36,380 nt of DNA. It comes from an uncultured Lachnospiraceae bacterium. GTDB lineage: Bacteria > Bacillota > Clostridia > Lachnospirales > Lachnospiraceae. The notes under the pieces were generated by a model. The model did no database searches, was not told the DNA's origin, and worked only from the letters and a program-made list of their open reading frames with translations. The DNA is taken from the NCBI GenBank assembly GCA_947169385.1, contig CAMVPR010000027.1:1-36380 (forward strand). The letters run 5' to 3'. The position numbers and the translations under genes were made by a program. This document shows, in pieces, positions 1 to 8,253 of the stretch. How positions within the stretch are numbered: the stretch's first letter is position 1; each line of letters starts with the position of its first letter.

Positions 1-48
1 AAGGACTTAAAAGAAGATTTTACTAACGCAGTTAATAATACAAAATAA
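1..48 (+). CDS. 3' end of an unidentified upstream gene (partial)
   Basis: Frame 1 is open from the window edge to a TAA at 46-48 and encodes the tail KDLKEDFTNAVNNTK. Both other forward frames hit stops within this stretch. The next gene starts 11 bases later behind an AGGAGAG ribosome site, so this is probably the preceding gene of the same operon. The 15 residues visible are too few to name it; by position, another sulfite-reduction or sulfur-assimilation protein is plausible. Confidence 0.55.
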   Translation, partial: KDLKEDFTNAVNNTK

Positions 49-59
49 GGAGAGATACT

Positions 60-923
60 ATGGCAGATGTAGATTATGCAACTTTAAAAAAGGGCGGTTT
101 TATGCGCCAAAAACAAAAGAACAACTTTTCACTTCGTTTGGCAGTTGTAGGAGGCACATTAACTTCAGAGAATCTTAAAAAGATTGCAGAGGTAGCTGAT
201 AAGTTTGGTGACGGACATGTACATCTTACGTCAAGACAGGGCGTTGAGATTCCTTTTATCAAGCTTGAAAATATTGATGAAGTTAAGGATGCACTGGCTG
301 AGGGTGGCTGTAAGCCGGGTGTATGTGGACCGAGAGTTAGAACGGTAACTGCTTGTCAGGGCAGTGAAATCTGTCCAAGCGGTAATATTGATACTTACAA
401 CATAGCCTTAAAGTTAAATGACAGATATTTTGGTAGAGAGCTTCCTCACAAGTTCAAGTTCGGCGTGACCGGATGTCAGAATAATTGTCTTAAGGCGGAG
501 GAGAATGATGTCGGAATAAAGGGTGCTTTAGAGATGAAGTGGAAGTCTGAGGATTGTATCAACTGTGGTCTGTGCGCTAAGGTGTGCCGACTTGATGCAA
601 TAAAGATTGAAGACGGTAAGGTAGATGTCGATTACGACAAATGTAACTATTGTGGTCGATGTGTTAAATCGTGTCCTACCGATGCGTGGGATAGTGCTCC
701 TGCCTACTGGGTATCGTTTGGCGGAACCTTTGGCAATAACATAAGCATGGGTCAGGAACTTGTTCCTCTTATTACTGATGAGGAGCAACTCTTTAGAGTT
801 ACAGACGCTGCTATTCAGTTCTTTGATGACAATGCTAAGGCGGGCGAGCGCTTTAAAGTAACTATAGACAGAGTTGGTGTAGATAAGCTTAAAAAAGTTC
901 TTAACGAAGCTTATGAAGGATAA
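60..923 (+). CDS. Siroheme sulfite/nitrite reductase-type protein with ferredoxin domains (AsrC-like)
   Basis: A 287-residue reductase predicted to reduce sulfite to sulfide in the cytoplasm with siroheme coupled to a [4Fe-4S] cluster. A nitrite/sulfite reductase ferredoxin-like half-domain (about residues 20-85) precedes the siroheme/FeS ligand pattern: C99 and C105 in ACQGSEICPSGN, then C139 and C143 in GCQNNC. A two-cluster ferredoxin module follows, with C166/C169/C172/C176 and C195/C198/C201/C205. This layout resembles anaerobic sulfite reductase subunit C. AsrA and AsrB partners are not in the window, so the electron donor may be ferredoxin or lie upstream. The genes that follow make siroheme and carry sulfur, which favours sulfite over nitrite as substrate. 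The start has AGGAGAG at 48-54. Confidence 0.9.
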   Translation: MADVDYATLKKGGFMRQKQKNNFSLRLAVVGGTLTSENLKKIAEVADKFGDGHVHLTSRQGVEIPFIKLENIDEVKDALAEGGCKPGVCGPRVRTVTACQGSEICPSGNIDTYNIALKLNDRYFGRELPHKFKFGVTGCQNNCLKAEENDVGIKGALEMKWKSEDCINCGLCAKVCRLDAIKIEDGKVDVDYDKCNYCGRCVKSCPTDAWDSAPAYWVSFGGTFGNNISMGQELVPLITDEEQLFRVTDAAIQFFDDNAKAGERFKVTIDRVGVDKLKKVLNEAYEG

Positions 924-944
924 AGAAGATAAAGGAGATATAAG

Positions 945-1193
945 ATGGCTGATTTTGAAATAACAGATAGAGTTGATATTACTGATGTTGTGTGTCCGGT
1001 AACATTTGTAAAAGCTAAGGTTGCTTTAGAAGAATTAGATGATGGAGATATTCTTGAAGTGAGGTTAAATGATGGAGAACCTTTACAGAATGTTCCAAGA
1101 AGTATCAAGGAAGAAGGACATAAGATTCTTAAACTTAATGATAATGAAGACGGTACCTATACATTGATTGTCAAAAAAGTTGAAGAAGATTAA
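945..1193 (+). CDS. TusA/SirA-family sulfur carrier protein
   Basis: An 82-residue TusA-like protein. The family signature CPxxxxxxK is present as VCPVTFVKAK, with the persulfide-carrying cysteine at residue 17. TusA proteins pass sulfane sulfur between cysteine desulfurases or reductases and acceptors through this cysteine. The gene follows the sulfite reductase by 21 bases behind an AAGGAGAT ribosome site and precedes the siroheme genes. A role as acceptor or relay for sulfur around the sulfite reductase is therefore more likely here than tRNA thiolation. That specific role is inference; the family assignment is firm. Confidence 0.88.
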   Translation: MADFEITDRVDITDVVCPVTFVKAKVALEELDDGDILEVRLNDGEPLQNVPRSIKEEGHKILKLNDNEDGTYTLIVKKVEED

Positions 1194-1211
1194 CTGTGGA
1201 GTTGATGATTA

Positions 1212-2378
1212 ATGATATGTGTAAGTGTTAGCTATAAAAGAACCGGAGCTGAATTAAGACAGCGATTTTCATTTTCTAAAGATCAGGTTAAGGATTTCCT
1301 GAATTACTTGATAGACAAGAAGATAATATCAGGCGGAGTTATAGTTTCAACCTGTAATCGAAGTGAATTATATGTCACAGCTAGACAAGACAATTACGGG
1401 AAGATAGGATTCTTTTATGCTGATGAAGGAAAGAGTCTTAGAAGGATAGAGGAAGCATTTTCTGAGTTTAAAGACATATCTCGCAGCATGATTCGTAAGA
1501 ATTGTCTTTTCTATCAAGGGATAGACGCTGTTCGCCATCTTTTTAAAGTGGTTTCCGGAATGGATTCCATGGTGCTTGGAGAAGATGAGATTCTTCATCA
1601 GGTAAAAGAAGCATATCAATTGTCTCAAGGCATAGGAGCAGTTGATGTTGAAATTAATCTTCTTTTTCAAGGTGCATTTAACTGTGCGAAACTTACCAAG
1701 AGTAAGACTCGTATAAAAGAGATGCCTACATCGGTTGGAACACTTACTGCTAACTATATCGAGGATTATCTTTCTAAGGGCCGAAAGGTTCTGGTTATAG
1801 GAGCTACAGGCCAGATTGGTTCTATTGTTGCCAAAGATTTGATTGACAAGAATATAAGTGTTATCGGTACAAGTAGAAGGCATAACAAGGGTAATGAGAT
1901 TATAGAATCAGAGAAGATTACATGGATTGATTACCATAAAAGGTATGACTATATTAACGATGTATCTGTCATTGTCAGTGCGACTAAAAGCCCGCACTAT
2001 ACCATAACGCTGGATGAATATATTAAATCTAAGAATAGCCCTGATGATGTTTTGATTGTTGATTTATCTGTTCCATATGACATAGACAGAGATATAGAGG
2101 ATTTAGAAAATGTCAGTTTACTTGGGATAGATCATATCAAGAACCTGGCTAAGAATAATAATGATATTAAGATAAGTGAAGCTGTTAAGGTTAACGAGAT
2201 AATTAGTGAATGTGTGGAAGATGTTTTAAAGAAACTATATATCAGGAATTTTAAATCATTGATTGGATCTAATGAGGATTGGTTTGAAAAGATGATTATT
2301 TATCTCAAAGAAACCCTTGACAGCAGTACGTTTCTTAGAGTATTAGAGAAGGTTTATGTAGAAGAAAACGGAGGATGA
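1212..2378 (+). CDS. hemA: Glutamyl-tRNA reductase
   Basis: NADPH-dependent reduction of glutamyl-tRNA(Glu) to glutamate-1-semialdehyde, the first step of C5-pathway tetrapyrrole synthesis. The catalytic cysteine is C48 in STCNRSELYV. The conserved GMDSMVLGEDEIL segment lies near residues 116-128, and an NAD(P)-binding glycine loop follows near residue 195 (VIGATGQIGS, slightly divergent from the usual GAGxMG). At 388 residues the length is a little under the usual 410-450, mostly at the C-terminal dimerisation end. The ATG at 1212 has a GGAG ten bases upstream. In this operon the product feeds siroheme. Confidence 0.93.
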   Translation: MICVSVSYKRTGAELRQRFSFSKDQVKDFLNYLIDKKIISGGVIVSTCNRSELYVTARQDNYGKIGFFYADEGKSLRRIEEAFSEFKDISRSMIRKNCLFYQGIDAVRHLFKVVSGMDSMVLGEDEILHQVKEAYQLSQGIGAVDVEINLLFQGAFNCAKLTKSKTRIKEMPTSVGTLTANYIEDYLSKGRKVLVIGATGQIGSIVAKDLIDKNISVIGTSRRHNKGNEIIESEKITWIDYHKRYDYINDVSVIVSATKSPHYTITLDEYIKSKNSPDDVLIVDLSVPYDIDRDIEDLENVSLLGIDHIKNLAKNNNDIKISEAVKVNEIISECVEDVLKKLYIRNFKSLIGSNEDWFEKMIIYLKETLDSSTFLRVLEKVYVEENGG

Positions 2379-2384
2379 TTAACA

Positions 2385-3029
2385 TTGGCTTGTTTTCCGC
2401 TTATGGTTGAAGTAGAAGGTAAGACTGTCCTGGTAATAGGCGGTGGAAGAATAGCGCTTCACAAGATAAAGATTCTTATTAATTTTGGAGTTCATATAAT
2501 CGTAGTAAGCAGGGATTTTTCAGATGAATTAATTGCTCTTTCTAAGATTGAAGAATATAGTATAACGCTCATAAATCATGATTACGATGATAAGTATCTT
2601 GTTGCAAATGAAGACGATTTATGTTTTGTTGTTGCAGCAACAGATGATGAAGATGTTCAAACACATATTTCTAACCTCTGTCAATCTAAAGGTATTCCAA
2701 TAAACGTTGTTGATGTCAAGGATAAGAGTACTTTCTTCTTCCCGGCTATTGAGAAACAAGAAGACCTTGTAATAGCTGTTTCTACAGGAGGTAAGTTCCC
2801 GGCGGCGGCAGGATATATCAGAAATAAGATAAAGAAAGCAATACCTTCGTACTATGGAAGATTAGTCGATACATTAGACCGTTATAAAGATTTACTTAGG
2901 TCAAAAATAAGTGACTATGATATAAGGAAAAATGTAAGTTATGACCTATTAGAGCAATGCGACAGTAATTCAGGAGAACTTTCATTTGAAACCGTTAGTA
3001 AGCGTTTATCGGATTTGGGAGAAGGATAA
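2385..3029 (+). CDS. Precorrin-2 dehydrogenase / sirohydrochlorin ferrochelatase (CysG N-terminal, Met8p type)
   Basis: A 214-residue Met8p/CysG-N-type enzyme that oxidises precorrin-2 with NAD+ and inserts Fe2+ to give siroheme. The Rossmann loop VIGGGRIALHK is near residues 17-27. The conserved INVVDVKDKSTFFFPA segment, including the catalytic aspartate, is near residues 105-120. The C-terminal helical part is short, as in stand-alone versions from Gram-positives. The start is read as TTG at 2385, behind GGAGG at 2370-2374; the next ATG at 2403 would cut into the conserved N-terminal FPLMVEVEGK motif. It lies 6 bases after hemA and 3 bases before hemC. Confidence 0.88.
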   Translation: MACFPLMVEVEGKTVLVIGGGRIALHKIKILINFGVHIIVVSRDFSDELIALSKIEEYSITLINHDYDDKYLVANEDDLCFVVAATDDEDVQTHISNLCQSKGIPINVVDVKDKSTFFFPAIEKQEDLVIAVSTGGKFPAAAGYIRNKIKKAIPSYYGRLVDTLDRYKDLLRSKISDYDIRKNVSYDLLEQCDSNSGELSFETVSKRLSDLGEG

Positions 3030-3032
3030 TCT

Positions 3033-4013
3033 ATGAGTAACAGAACAATTAGAATAGGAACCAGAGGTAGTAAGCTTGCTCTTATCCAGACCGAAATGGT
3101 TGAAAATGCGCTAAAGAAGAAGTTTCCTAATATCGAGACTGAAAGGGTTATTATTAACACCAAGGCAGATAAGGATAGAGTAACGCCTCTTCCTGAGTTT
3201 AAAGGTAGTGGTGTTTTCGCCAAAGAATTAGAATATGCTCTTATATCAGGAGAGATAGATATCGCAGTACACAGTGCCAAGGATATGTCGGTTAATATTC
3301 CTGAAGAGCTTAGAATTCTTGCAACTCTTGTCAGAGCAGATGTCAGAGATGTGTTGGTGTACAGAAAAGATCTTGGAGAGAATATAGAAGACATAAAAGG
3401 CAGGATTATTGTCGGAACTGATAGCCCCAGAAGGCAGTATCAGCTTAATAAGATGTATCCGCTTTTTGAATGTAAGAGTATCAGGGGTAACGTTCCTACC
3501 AGAGTTGATAAAGTAAAGAATAAAGAATATGACGCTACGCTACTTGCGGCAGCCGGACTTATCAGGCTTAATCTCTTAGAAGATAAAGAGCTTAATTATC
3601 ATTTCTTTGATGAAAATGAAATCTTGCCCGCAGGCGGACAGGCGATTATTGCGATAGAAGGTCGAACTGATGATGAGATAGCACCATATATAGAGGCTAT
3701 TAAGGATGAGGCGTCGTATTTGGAGTTGATGACGGAGCAGAAGATATTAAGAGATTTAAATGCGGGATGTCATGAACCTTTGGCAGTGAGAGCGAAGGTT
3801 GAGGGGGATAAGCTCAGTATTGATGCGTCTAAGGCATTTGGTGAGGGGGATGAACTTGTGGTTAGGACTGCTCATCAAGAAGGGGATTCGAAGGAATATG
3901 TAGAACTTGCTGAGAAGATAGTTAGGGAGCTCCTCAGGATGACAGAGTGTGACTGTAGCGGAGCACATTGTGCTCCACGAATGGCGAACGATGTTCGCCG
4001 CTACGGATTGTAA
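3033..4013 (+). CDS. hemC: Porphobilinogen deaminase (hydroxymethylbilane synthase)
   Basis: Condenses four porphobilinogen molecules to hydroxymethylbilane. Recognised by RIGTRGSKLAL at the N-terminus, the VHSAKDMSV stretch, GSDSPRR-like IVGTDSPRRQYQL, and the dipyrromethane-cofactor cysteine in NAGCHEPLAVRA. The 326 residues are slightly longer than usual (about 305-315). The extra C-terminal tail (CDCSGAHCAPRMANDVRRYGL) is encoded by two small perfect hairpins, and its last part matches, inverted, the repeat found downstream of lepA. A palindromic repeat therefore seems to have supplied the last codons. The catalytic core appears intact. Confidence 0.93.
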   Translation: MSNRTIRIGTRGSKLALIQTEMVENALKKKFPNIETERVIINTKADKDRVTPLPEFKGSGVFAKELEYALISGEIDIAVHSAKDMSVNIPEELRILATLVRADVRDVLVYRKDLGENIEDIKGRIIVGTDSPRRQYQLNKMYPLFECKSIRGNVPTRVDKVKNKEYDATLLAAAGLIRLNLLEDKELNYHFFDENEILPAGGQAIIAIEGRTDDEIAPYIEAIKDEASYLELMTEQKILRDLNAGCHEPLAVRAKVEGDKLSIDASKAFGEGDELVVRTAHQEGDSKEYVELAEKIVRELLRMTECDCSGAHCAPRMANDVRRYGL

Positions 4014-4064
4014 ACGATTGTTATTATAGAGAGCATGTCATTCTGAGCGTAAGCAAAGAATCTT
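3979..4064. repeat. Fragments of a dispersed palindromic repeat at the hemC / cobA-hemD junction
   Basis: Two pieces of the repeat seen at 33415-33514 and 33674-33773 occur here. At 3979-4004 is an inverted core, 24 of 26 bases matching, with the perfect stem GGCGAAC/GTTCGCC around a 3-base loop. At 4035-4064 is a forward piece beginning ATGTCATTCTGAGCG, with a one-base insertion. The first piece lies inside the hemC reading frame; the second ends next to the AGAGGAAG ribosome site of cobA-hemD. A separate perfect hairpin, GAGCAC/GTGCTC, lies just upstream at 3961-3975. Confidence 0.7.
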
Positions 4065-4077
4065 AGAGGAAGTAATT

Positions 4078-5592
4078 ATGAGTAAAGTGTATCTGGTTGG
4101 GGCGGGACCGGGAGATCCGGACCTAATAACCCTTAAAGGACTTAAGTTAATAGAGCAATGTGGCTGTATCATTTACGATAGATTATCAAGCTATGAACTT
4201 CTTTCACATACATGTAATGATTGTGAGAAGATATATGTCGGCAAGGAACCCGGCAGACACTATCGCAAGCAGGAAGAAATCAATGAGATAATAGTTGATG
4301 CTGCAGGCAGACATGATATTGTCGTTCGCTTAAAAGGTGGAGATCCCTTTGTGTTTGGCAGAGGCGGTGAAGAGATTGAGAAGCTTATAGATAATGATAT
4401 TGCCTACGAGGTGGTTCCCGGAATCACTTCTGCAATTGCTGTTCCTTTAAGTGCAGGGATTCCGGTAACTCATAGAGAGGTTGCAAGAAGTTTTCATGTA
4501 ATAACCGGGCATAGAAAGGATGATGAGCTTCTAGAAGAGATAGATTTTGCTAATTTAGCAGATACTGAAGGAACTTTGATATTCCTCATGGGACTTTCTA
4601 ATCTTTCAACTATCGTTAAGGGCTTGATTGATAGCGGTAAGCCACATTATACGCCTGCCGCCGTAATAAGCGAGGGAACGACGGTATATGAAAAGACTGT
4701 AAGAGGAACACTTTCGGACATAGTATCTAAGGTAAGAGAAGAAGGGATTAAATCACCTGCAGTAATAGTGATAGGAGACACAGCAGCTAAGAATTATCAT
4801 TATGATGAGTTTTTAGATAAGGCGACATCATTTGATAAAAAAGACGGTGAGAAGATTGTAGGAGTCACGGCTACAGCATCACTTTACCGAAAGATATCGG
4901 ATACATTTGCCAAAGAAGGTGTTAAGACAGCGCTTTTATGTGATATGGAAGTGGTTCCTGATAAAGAGGCGATTGATAGTCTTAAGGGTATTGTAGTCGG
5001 AGACGGCATAAAAGAATACACCTGGATATTGTTTACAAGCAGAAATGCTGTGACTCTGTTTTTTGAAATGCTCCTTAAAGAAAGAATAGATTACAGAGTA
5101 TTATCAGGAGTTAAGTTTGCGGTACTTGGTGATGGAACTAAGCAGGCTCTTGGCAGATATGGATTTTCAGCAGATTTTATTCCGTCTAAGTACACATTAA
5201 GGACTTTGTGTTGTGAGTTAGAAAATGTTGTCAATGTGAACGATAAGATGCTTATTCCCAGAGCTAAGCAGGGAAGTGAAGAGTTAAAAGAGTGGAAGAA
5301 CAGATGGAAAGCAAAGAGCACAGTCATTGAAATATATGATGTCAGAGGACGTGGAACTGAGCATTTTAAGCATCTTAAGTGTATGTCGCATCTAGTATTT
5401 GCGAGTGCATCCGGTGTTACGGCTTTTATGAATGAGTTAAAAGAACGCGATATAAGTATACCTTCTGATATTAAAAAGGTATGTATAGGAGAGGTTACAT
5501 CGTCTAGGTTGAAGAATTACGGGGAGTGTATAGATGTCGTTTCATCCGTACAGAGTGTGGATGGATTGTTAATGGCGATTAAAGATCTGTGA
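4078..5592 (+). CDS. Fused uroporphyrinogen-III C-methyltransferase / uroporphyrinogen-III synthase (CobA-HemD)
   Basis: A bifunctional 504-residue protein. Residues 1 to about 245 are a SAM-dependent methyltransferase making precorrin-2: the GAGPGDPDLITLKG start, RLKGGDPFVFGRGGEE, and the VPGITSAIAVPLSAGIPVTHR region. Residues from about 255 are HemD, which cyclises and flips ring D of hydroxymethylbilane (WILFTSRNAVTLFF, FASASGVTAF). HemD is poorly conserved in general, so its call rests on position and these motifs. The fusion of consecutive steps is common in clostridia and supports flux towards siroheme. The ATG has AGAGGAAG upstream. Confidence 0.93.
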   Translation: MSKVYLVGAGPGDPDLITLKGLKLIEQCGCIIYDRLSSYELLSHTCNDCEKIYVGKEPGRHYRKQEEINEIIVDAAGRHDIVVRLKGGDPFVFGRGGEEIEKLIDNDIAYEVVPGITSAIAVPLSAGIPVTHREVARSFHVITGHRKDDELLEEIDFANLADTEGTLIFLMGLSNLSTIVKGLIDSGKPHYTPAAVISEGTTVYEKTVRGTLSDIVSKVREEGIKSPAVIVIGDTAAKNYHYDEFLDKATSFDKKDGEKIVGVTATASLYRKISDTFAKEGVKTALLCDMEVVPDKEAIDSLKGIVVGDGIKEYTWILFTSRNAVTLFFEMLLKERIDYRVLSGVKFAVLGDGTKQALGRYGFSADFIPSKYTLRTLCCELENVVNVNDKMLIPRAKQGSEELKEWKNRWKAKSTVIEIYDVRGRGTEHFKHLKCMSHLVFASASGVTAFMNELKERDISIPSDIKKVCIGEVTSSRLKNYGECIDVVSSVQSVDGLLMAIKDL

Positions 5593-5608
5593 TAAGTGAG
5601 GAAACTAT

Positions 5609-6577
5609 ATGTTTAGAATGAGAAGACTTAGAGTAAATGAGACAATGAGACGCTTGGTAAGAGAGACTAAAGTCAGTGTTGATGACTTGGTTTATCCGAT
5701 ATTTGTCATAGAAGGTAATGATATAAAGGAACCTGTTGACTCAATGCCGGGAATATATCAGTGGTCGCTTGACAGGATTGATGAAGAGCTTGATGTTATT
5801 TCGAAACTTGATATTCCCGCAGTTCTAATCTTTGGTATCCCAAAGAAGAAGGATGAGCTGGGAAGCGAAGCTTATAATGACGAAGGAATAGTGCAAAAGG
5901 CAATAAGACATATCAAGGAGAAGAACAAGGATTTGTTGGTAATCGCTGACGTTTGCCTATGTGAATACACTTCTCATGGGCATTGTGGAGTGGTACATGA
6001 TCACGATGTAGATAATGATGAGACATTGGAACTTCTCGGCAAGATGGCTGTCAGTGTTGCTAAAGCGGGAGCGGATATTATTGCGCCGTCTGACATGATG
6101 GACGGAAGAGTAGAGTTTATCAGAAAAGCTCTTGATGAGAATGGCTTCATCAACAGGGGTATCATGGCATATAGTGCTAAGTTTGCATCAGCTTATTATG
6201 GACCTTTTAGGGATGCTGCAGATTCTGCTCCTTCATTTGGAGACAGAAAGACATATCAGATGGACTATTGTAACGGCAAAGAGGCGATAAGAGAGTGCTT
6301 TAGCGATATTGAGGAGGGCGCTGATATTATTATGGTTAAGCCGGGATTGGCGTACCTTGATGTCTTAAAAAGCATATCAGAACAGACAGAATATCCTCTG
6401 GCTGTCTACAATGTGAGCGGTGAGTATTCTATGGTAAAGGCAGCGGCTCGTAACGGTTGGATAGATGAGAAGAGAATTGTGATGGAGAATATGATAGCAA
6501 TGAAGAGAGCCGGAGCGAAGATTATTATTACTTATCATGCTCTTGATGTAGCCAAGTGGCTTAATGAAAGTAACTAA
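5609..6577 (+). CDS. hemB: Delta-aminolevulinic acid dehydratase (porphobilinogen synthase)
   Basis: Condenses two 5-aminolevulinate molecules to porphobilinogen. At 322 residues the length is typical. The zinc-binding form is indicated by three cysteines in DVCLCEYTSHGHCGV. Both Schiff-base lysine motifs are present: MAYSAKFASAYYGPFRDA and MVKPGLAYLDVL. The gene sits 16 bases after cobA-hemD with a GAGGAAAC ribosome site. Operon order does not follow pathway order, but all steps needed are present. Confidence 0.95.
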   Translation: MFRMRRLRVNETMRRLVRETKVSVDDLVYPIFVIEGNDIKEPVDSMPGIYQWSLDRIDEELDVISKLDIPAVLIFGIPKKKDELGSEAYNDEGIVQKAIRHIKEKNKDLLVIADVCLCEYTSHGHCGVVHDHDVDNDETLELLGKMAVSVAKAGADIIAPSDMMDGRVEFIRKALDENGFINRGIMAYSAKFASAYYGPFRDAADSAPSFGDRKTYQMDYCNGKEAIRECFSDIEEGADIIMVKPGLAYLDVLKSISEQTEYPLAVYNVSGEYSMVKAAARNGWIDEKRIVMENMIAMKRAGAKIIITYHALDVAKWLNESN

Positions 6578-6590
6578 AGGAAGGTGCATT

Positions 6591-7877
6591 ATGAGTTTGG
6601 ATTCTAGATCTAAGACACTTTTTGATAAATCCAAAAGAATAATTCCCGGTGGAGTAAACAGCCCTGTCAGAGCGTTTTATAGTGTTAACAGAACTCCGAT
6701 TTTTATAAGTCATGCCAAAAGAAACAAGATATATGATGTGGATGACAATGAATATACCGATTATGTGTGTTCCTGGGGTCCTATGATTCTGGGTCATGCT
6801 GATGATAGAGTGATAGACGCAGTTAAAAAGGCTTGTGATGATGGATTGTCATTTGGCGCTCCAACAGCTAAGGAGGAGATTCTTGCTAGCCTTATCGTAG
6901 ATACAGTTCCTGCTATTGAAAAAGTAAGACTTGTAAGTTCAGGGACTGAAGCATGTATGAGTGCTATAAGGGTGGCAAGAGGATATACCGGTAAAGACAA
7001 GATAATTAAGTTTAGAGGATGCTATCACGGACATTCAGACGGGATGTTGGTTAAAGCGGGCTCAGGTGCATTGACCGGATCTGTTCCGGACAGCCTCGGG
7101 GTTCCGAAAGGTTACGCGGAGGACACACTTGTTGCTGAATATAACAATCTTCGGTCTGTTGAGGAGTTGTTTAATGAGAATAAAGACCAAGTAGCTGCTG
7201 TTATAGTCGAGCCGGTTGCTGCCAATATGGGAGTTGTTCTTCCTGATAAAGGCTTCTTAGAGGGACTGAGGGAGATTACTAAGAAGAATAACGCCTTGTT
7301 GATATTTGATGAAGTTATAACCGGATTTAGGCTGTCTTTGGGAGGCGCAGGTGAATACTATGGTGTTAAACCGGATCTGGTTACCTTAGGCAAGATAGTG
7401 GGAGGTGGAATGCCGTTAGCTGCCTATGGAGGCGCTAAGGAGGTAATGGATGTTGTAGCACCTCTTGGAGGGGTATACCAGGCTGGAACGCTTTCAGGTA
7501 ATCCTATTGCGACAACTGCCGGCATAGAGACACTCAAGATTCTTATCGAAGAGAATAAGAATGGGTTGTACCAAAGGCTTGAAGATATGGGAAAGCACCT
7601 TGCAGTAGGAATTAGATTCGTGCTTGGTAACAAAGTGCATGTCAATCAGATAGGATCATTACTTTCAGTATTTTTCACTGATGTTGATGTAAATGACTAC
7701 GAAACAGCTATATCATCTGATACTGATAAGTATGCAGTGTATTTTAATGCTATGCTTGATAAGATGATATATCTTGCACCTTCTCAGTTTGAAGCAATGT
7801 TTATATCAGCAGCGCATAGCGATAACGATATTGATGATTTTATCAAGAATGTTGAAGAGATTAAGGAGATATTATGA
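6591..7877 (+). CDS. hemL: Glutamate-1-semialdehyde 2,1-aminomutase
   Basis: A PLP enzyme converting glutamate-1-semialdehyde to 5-aminolevulinate. The family opening SKRIIPGGVNSPVRAF is present, with SSGTEACMSAIRVARG, FRGCYHGHSDGMLV, the PLP aspartate in IFDEVITGFR, and the Schiff-base lysine in TLGKIVGGGMPLAAYGG. The ATG at 6591 was chosen over an in-frame ATG at 6564 because it has GGAAGG at the right distance and gives the normal N-terminus; the upstream one overlaps hemB. Its TGA overlaps the start of the next small gene in an ATGA arrangement. Confidence 0.95.
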   Translation: MSLDSRSKTLFDKSKRIIPGGVNSPVRAFYSVNRTPIFISHAKRNKIYDVDDNEYTDYVCSWGPMILGHADDRVIDAVKKACDDGLSFGAPTAKEEILASLIVDTVPAIEKVRLVSSGTEACMSAIRVARGYTGKDKIIKFRGCYHGHSDGMLVKAGSGALTGSVPDSLGVPKGYAEDTLVAEYNNLRSVEELFNENKDQVAAVIVEPVAANMGVVLPDKGFLEGLREITKKNNALLIFDEVITGFRLSLGGAGEYYGVKPDLVTLGKIVGGGMPLAAYGGAKEVMDVVAPLGGVYQAGTLSGNPIATTAGIETLKILIEENKNGLYQRLEDMGKHLAVGIRFVLGNKVHVNQIGSLLSVFFTDVDVNDYETAISSDTDKYAVYFNAMLDKMIYLAPSQFEAMFISAAHSDNDIDDFIKNVEEIKEIL

Positions 7878-7963
7878 GCAGACAAATTAAGAACGACTTT
7901 GATATAGATAGCTGGTTAGCTCCTGAATATTTAGAGGAAGCTAAACAAAGGTTGGATGATTAA
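7874..7963 (+). CDS. 29-residue small protein of unknown function, coupled to hemL
   Basis: The ATG overlaps the hemL stop (ATGA), with a strong AAGGAG ribosome site five bases upstream inside hemL. The frame gives an acidic peptide starting MSRQIKNDFDIDSW and ending AKQRLDD, then TAA. It has no signal peptide, membrane segment or cysteine, and the C-terminal half (residues 16-29) looks helical. Strong signals and translational coupling argue for a real gene. I do not recognise the family. By position it may act with the sulfite reductase, siroheme or sulfur-carrier proteins, but nothing in the sequence shows that. Confidence 0.6.
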   Translation: MSRQIKNDFDIDSWLAPEYLEEAKQRLDD

Positions 7964-8043
7964 CTGATAACACTCTAAAGAATATAATGGATAGTTGTCC
8001 TTTATATATATACTAAAACAATATGAAATGGAGGCATATTAAT

Positions 8044-8253
8044 ATGTTATTTACAATTGCAGGCGAAAAAAAAGAGTATGAAGAGGGAATTACTTTAGAT
8101 AACCTCATAATGAAAGAGGAGATAGATAATCCGGAGTATGTTACGGTTACTATCAATGATGAGTTTATTGACAAGGAAGCCTTTGGTACGACTGTTATCA
8201 ATGAAGGCGATGCGGTAGAGTTTTTATATTTTATGGGCGGAGGTGCTAACTAA
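8044..8253 (+). CDS. ThiS/MoaD-like sulfur carrier protein with residues after the GG (HcyS-like)
   Basis: A 69-residue beta-grasp sulfur carrier. The fold pattern is ThiS-like, and the C-terminus reads FMGGGAN, so Ala-Asn follows the glycines that would carry the thiocarboxylate. A classic ThiS ends at GG. The extra residues imply proteolytic maturation, and a JAMM protease gene lies two genes downstream. Wolinella HcyS, which carries an extra C-terminal Ala removed by HcyD, is the nearest described logic; CysO of mycobacteria is a second. No thiamine gene (thiG, thiH, thiC) is present, which argues against a thiazole role. The ATG at 8044 has GGAGG upstream; an earlier in-frame ATG at 8023 has no ribosome site. 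Confidence 0.87.
   Translation: MLFTIAGEKKEYEEGITLDNLIMKEEIDNPEYVTVTINDEFIDKEAFGTTVINEGDAVEFLYFMGGGAN

Noticed and set aside
7983-7988. TATAAT as a separate promoter for the sulfur-carrier genes
   Set aside because: No -35 at 16-18 bases; the nearest candidate is 25 bases away, so read-through from the siroheme genes is simpler.
7991-8003. 13-base match ATAGTTGTCCTTT with 16833-16845, as a shared regulatory site
   Set aside because: Several matches of this length are expected by chance in 36 kb of AT-rich DNA, and the two genes share no clear function.
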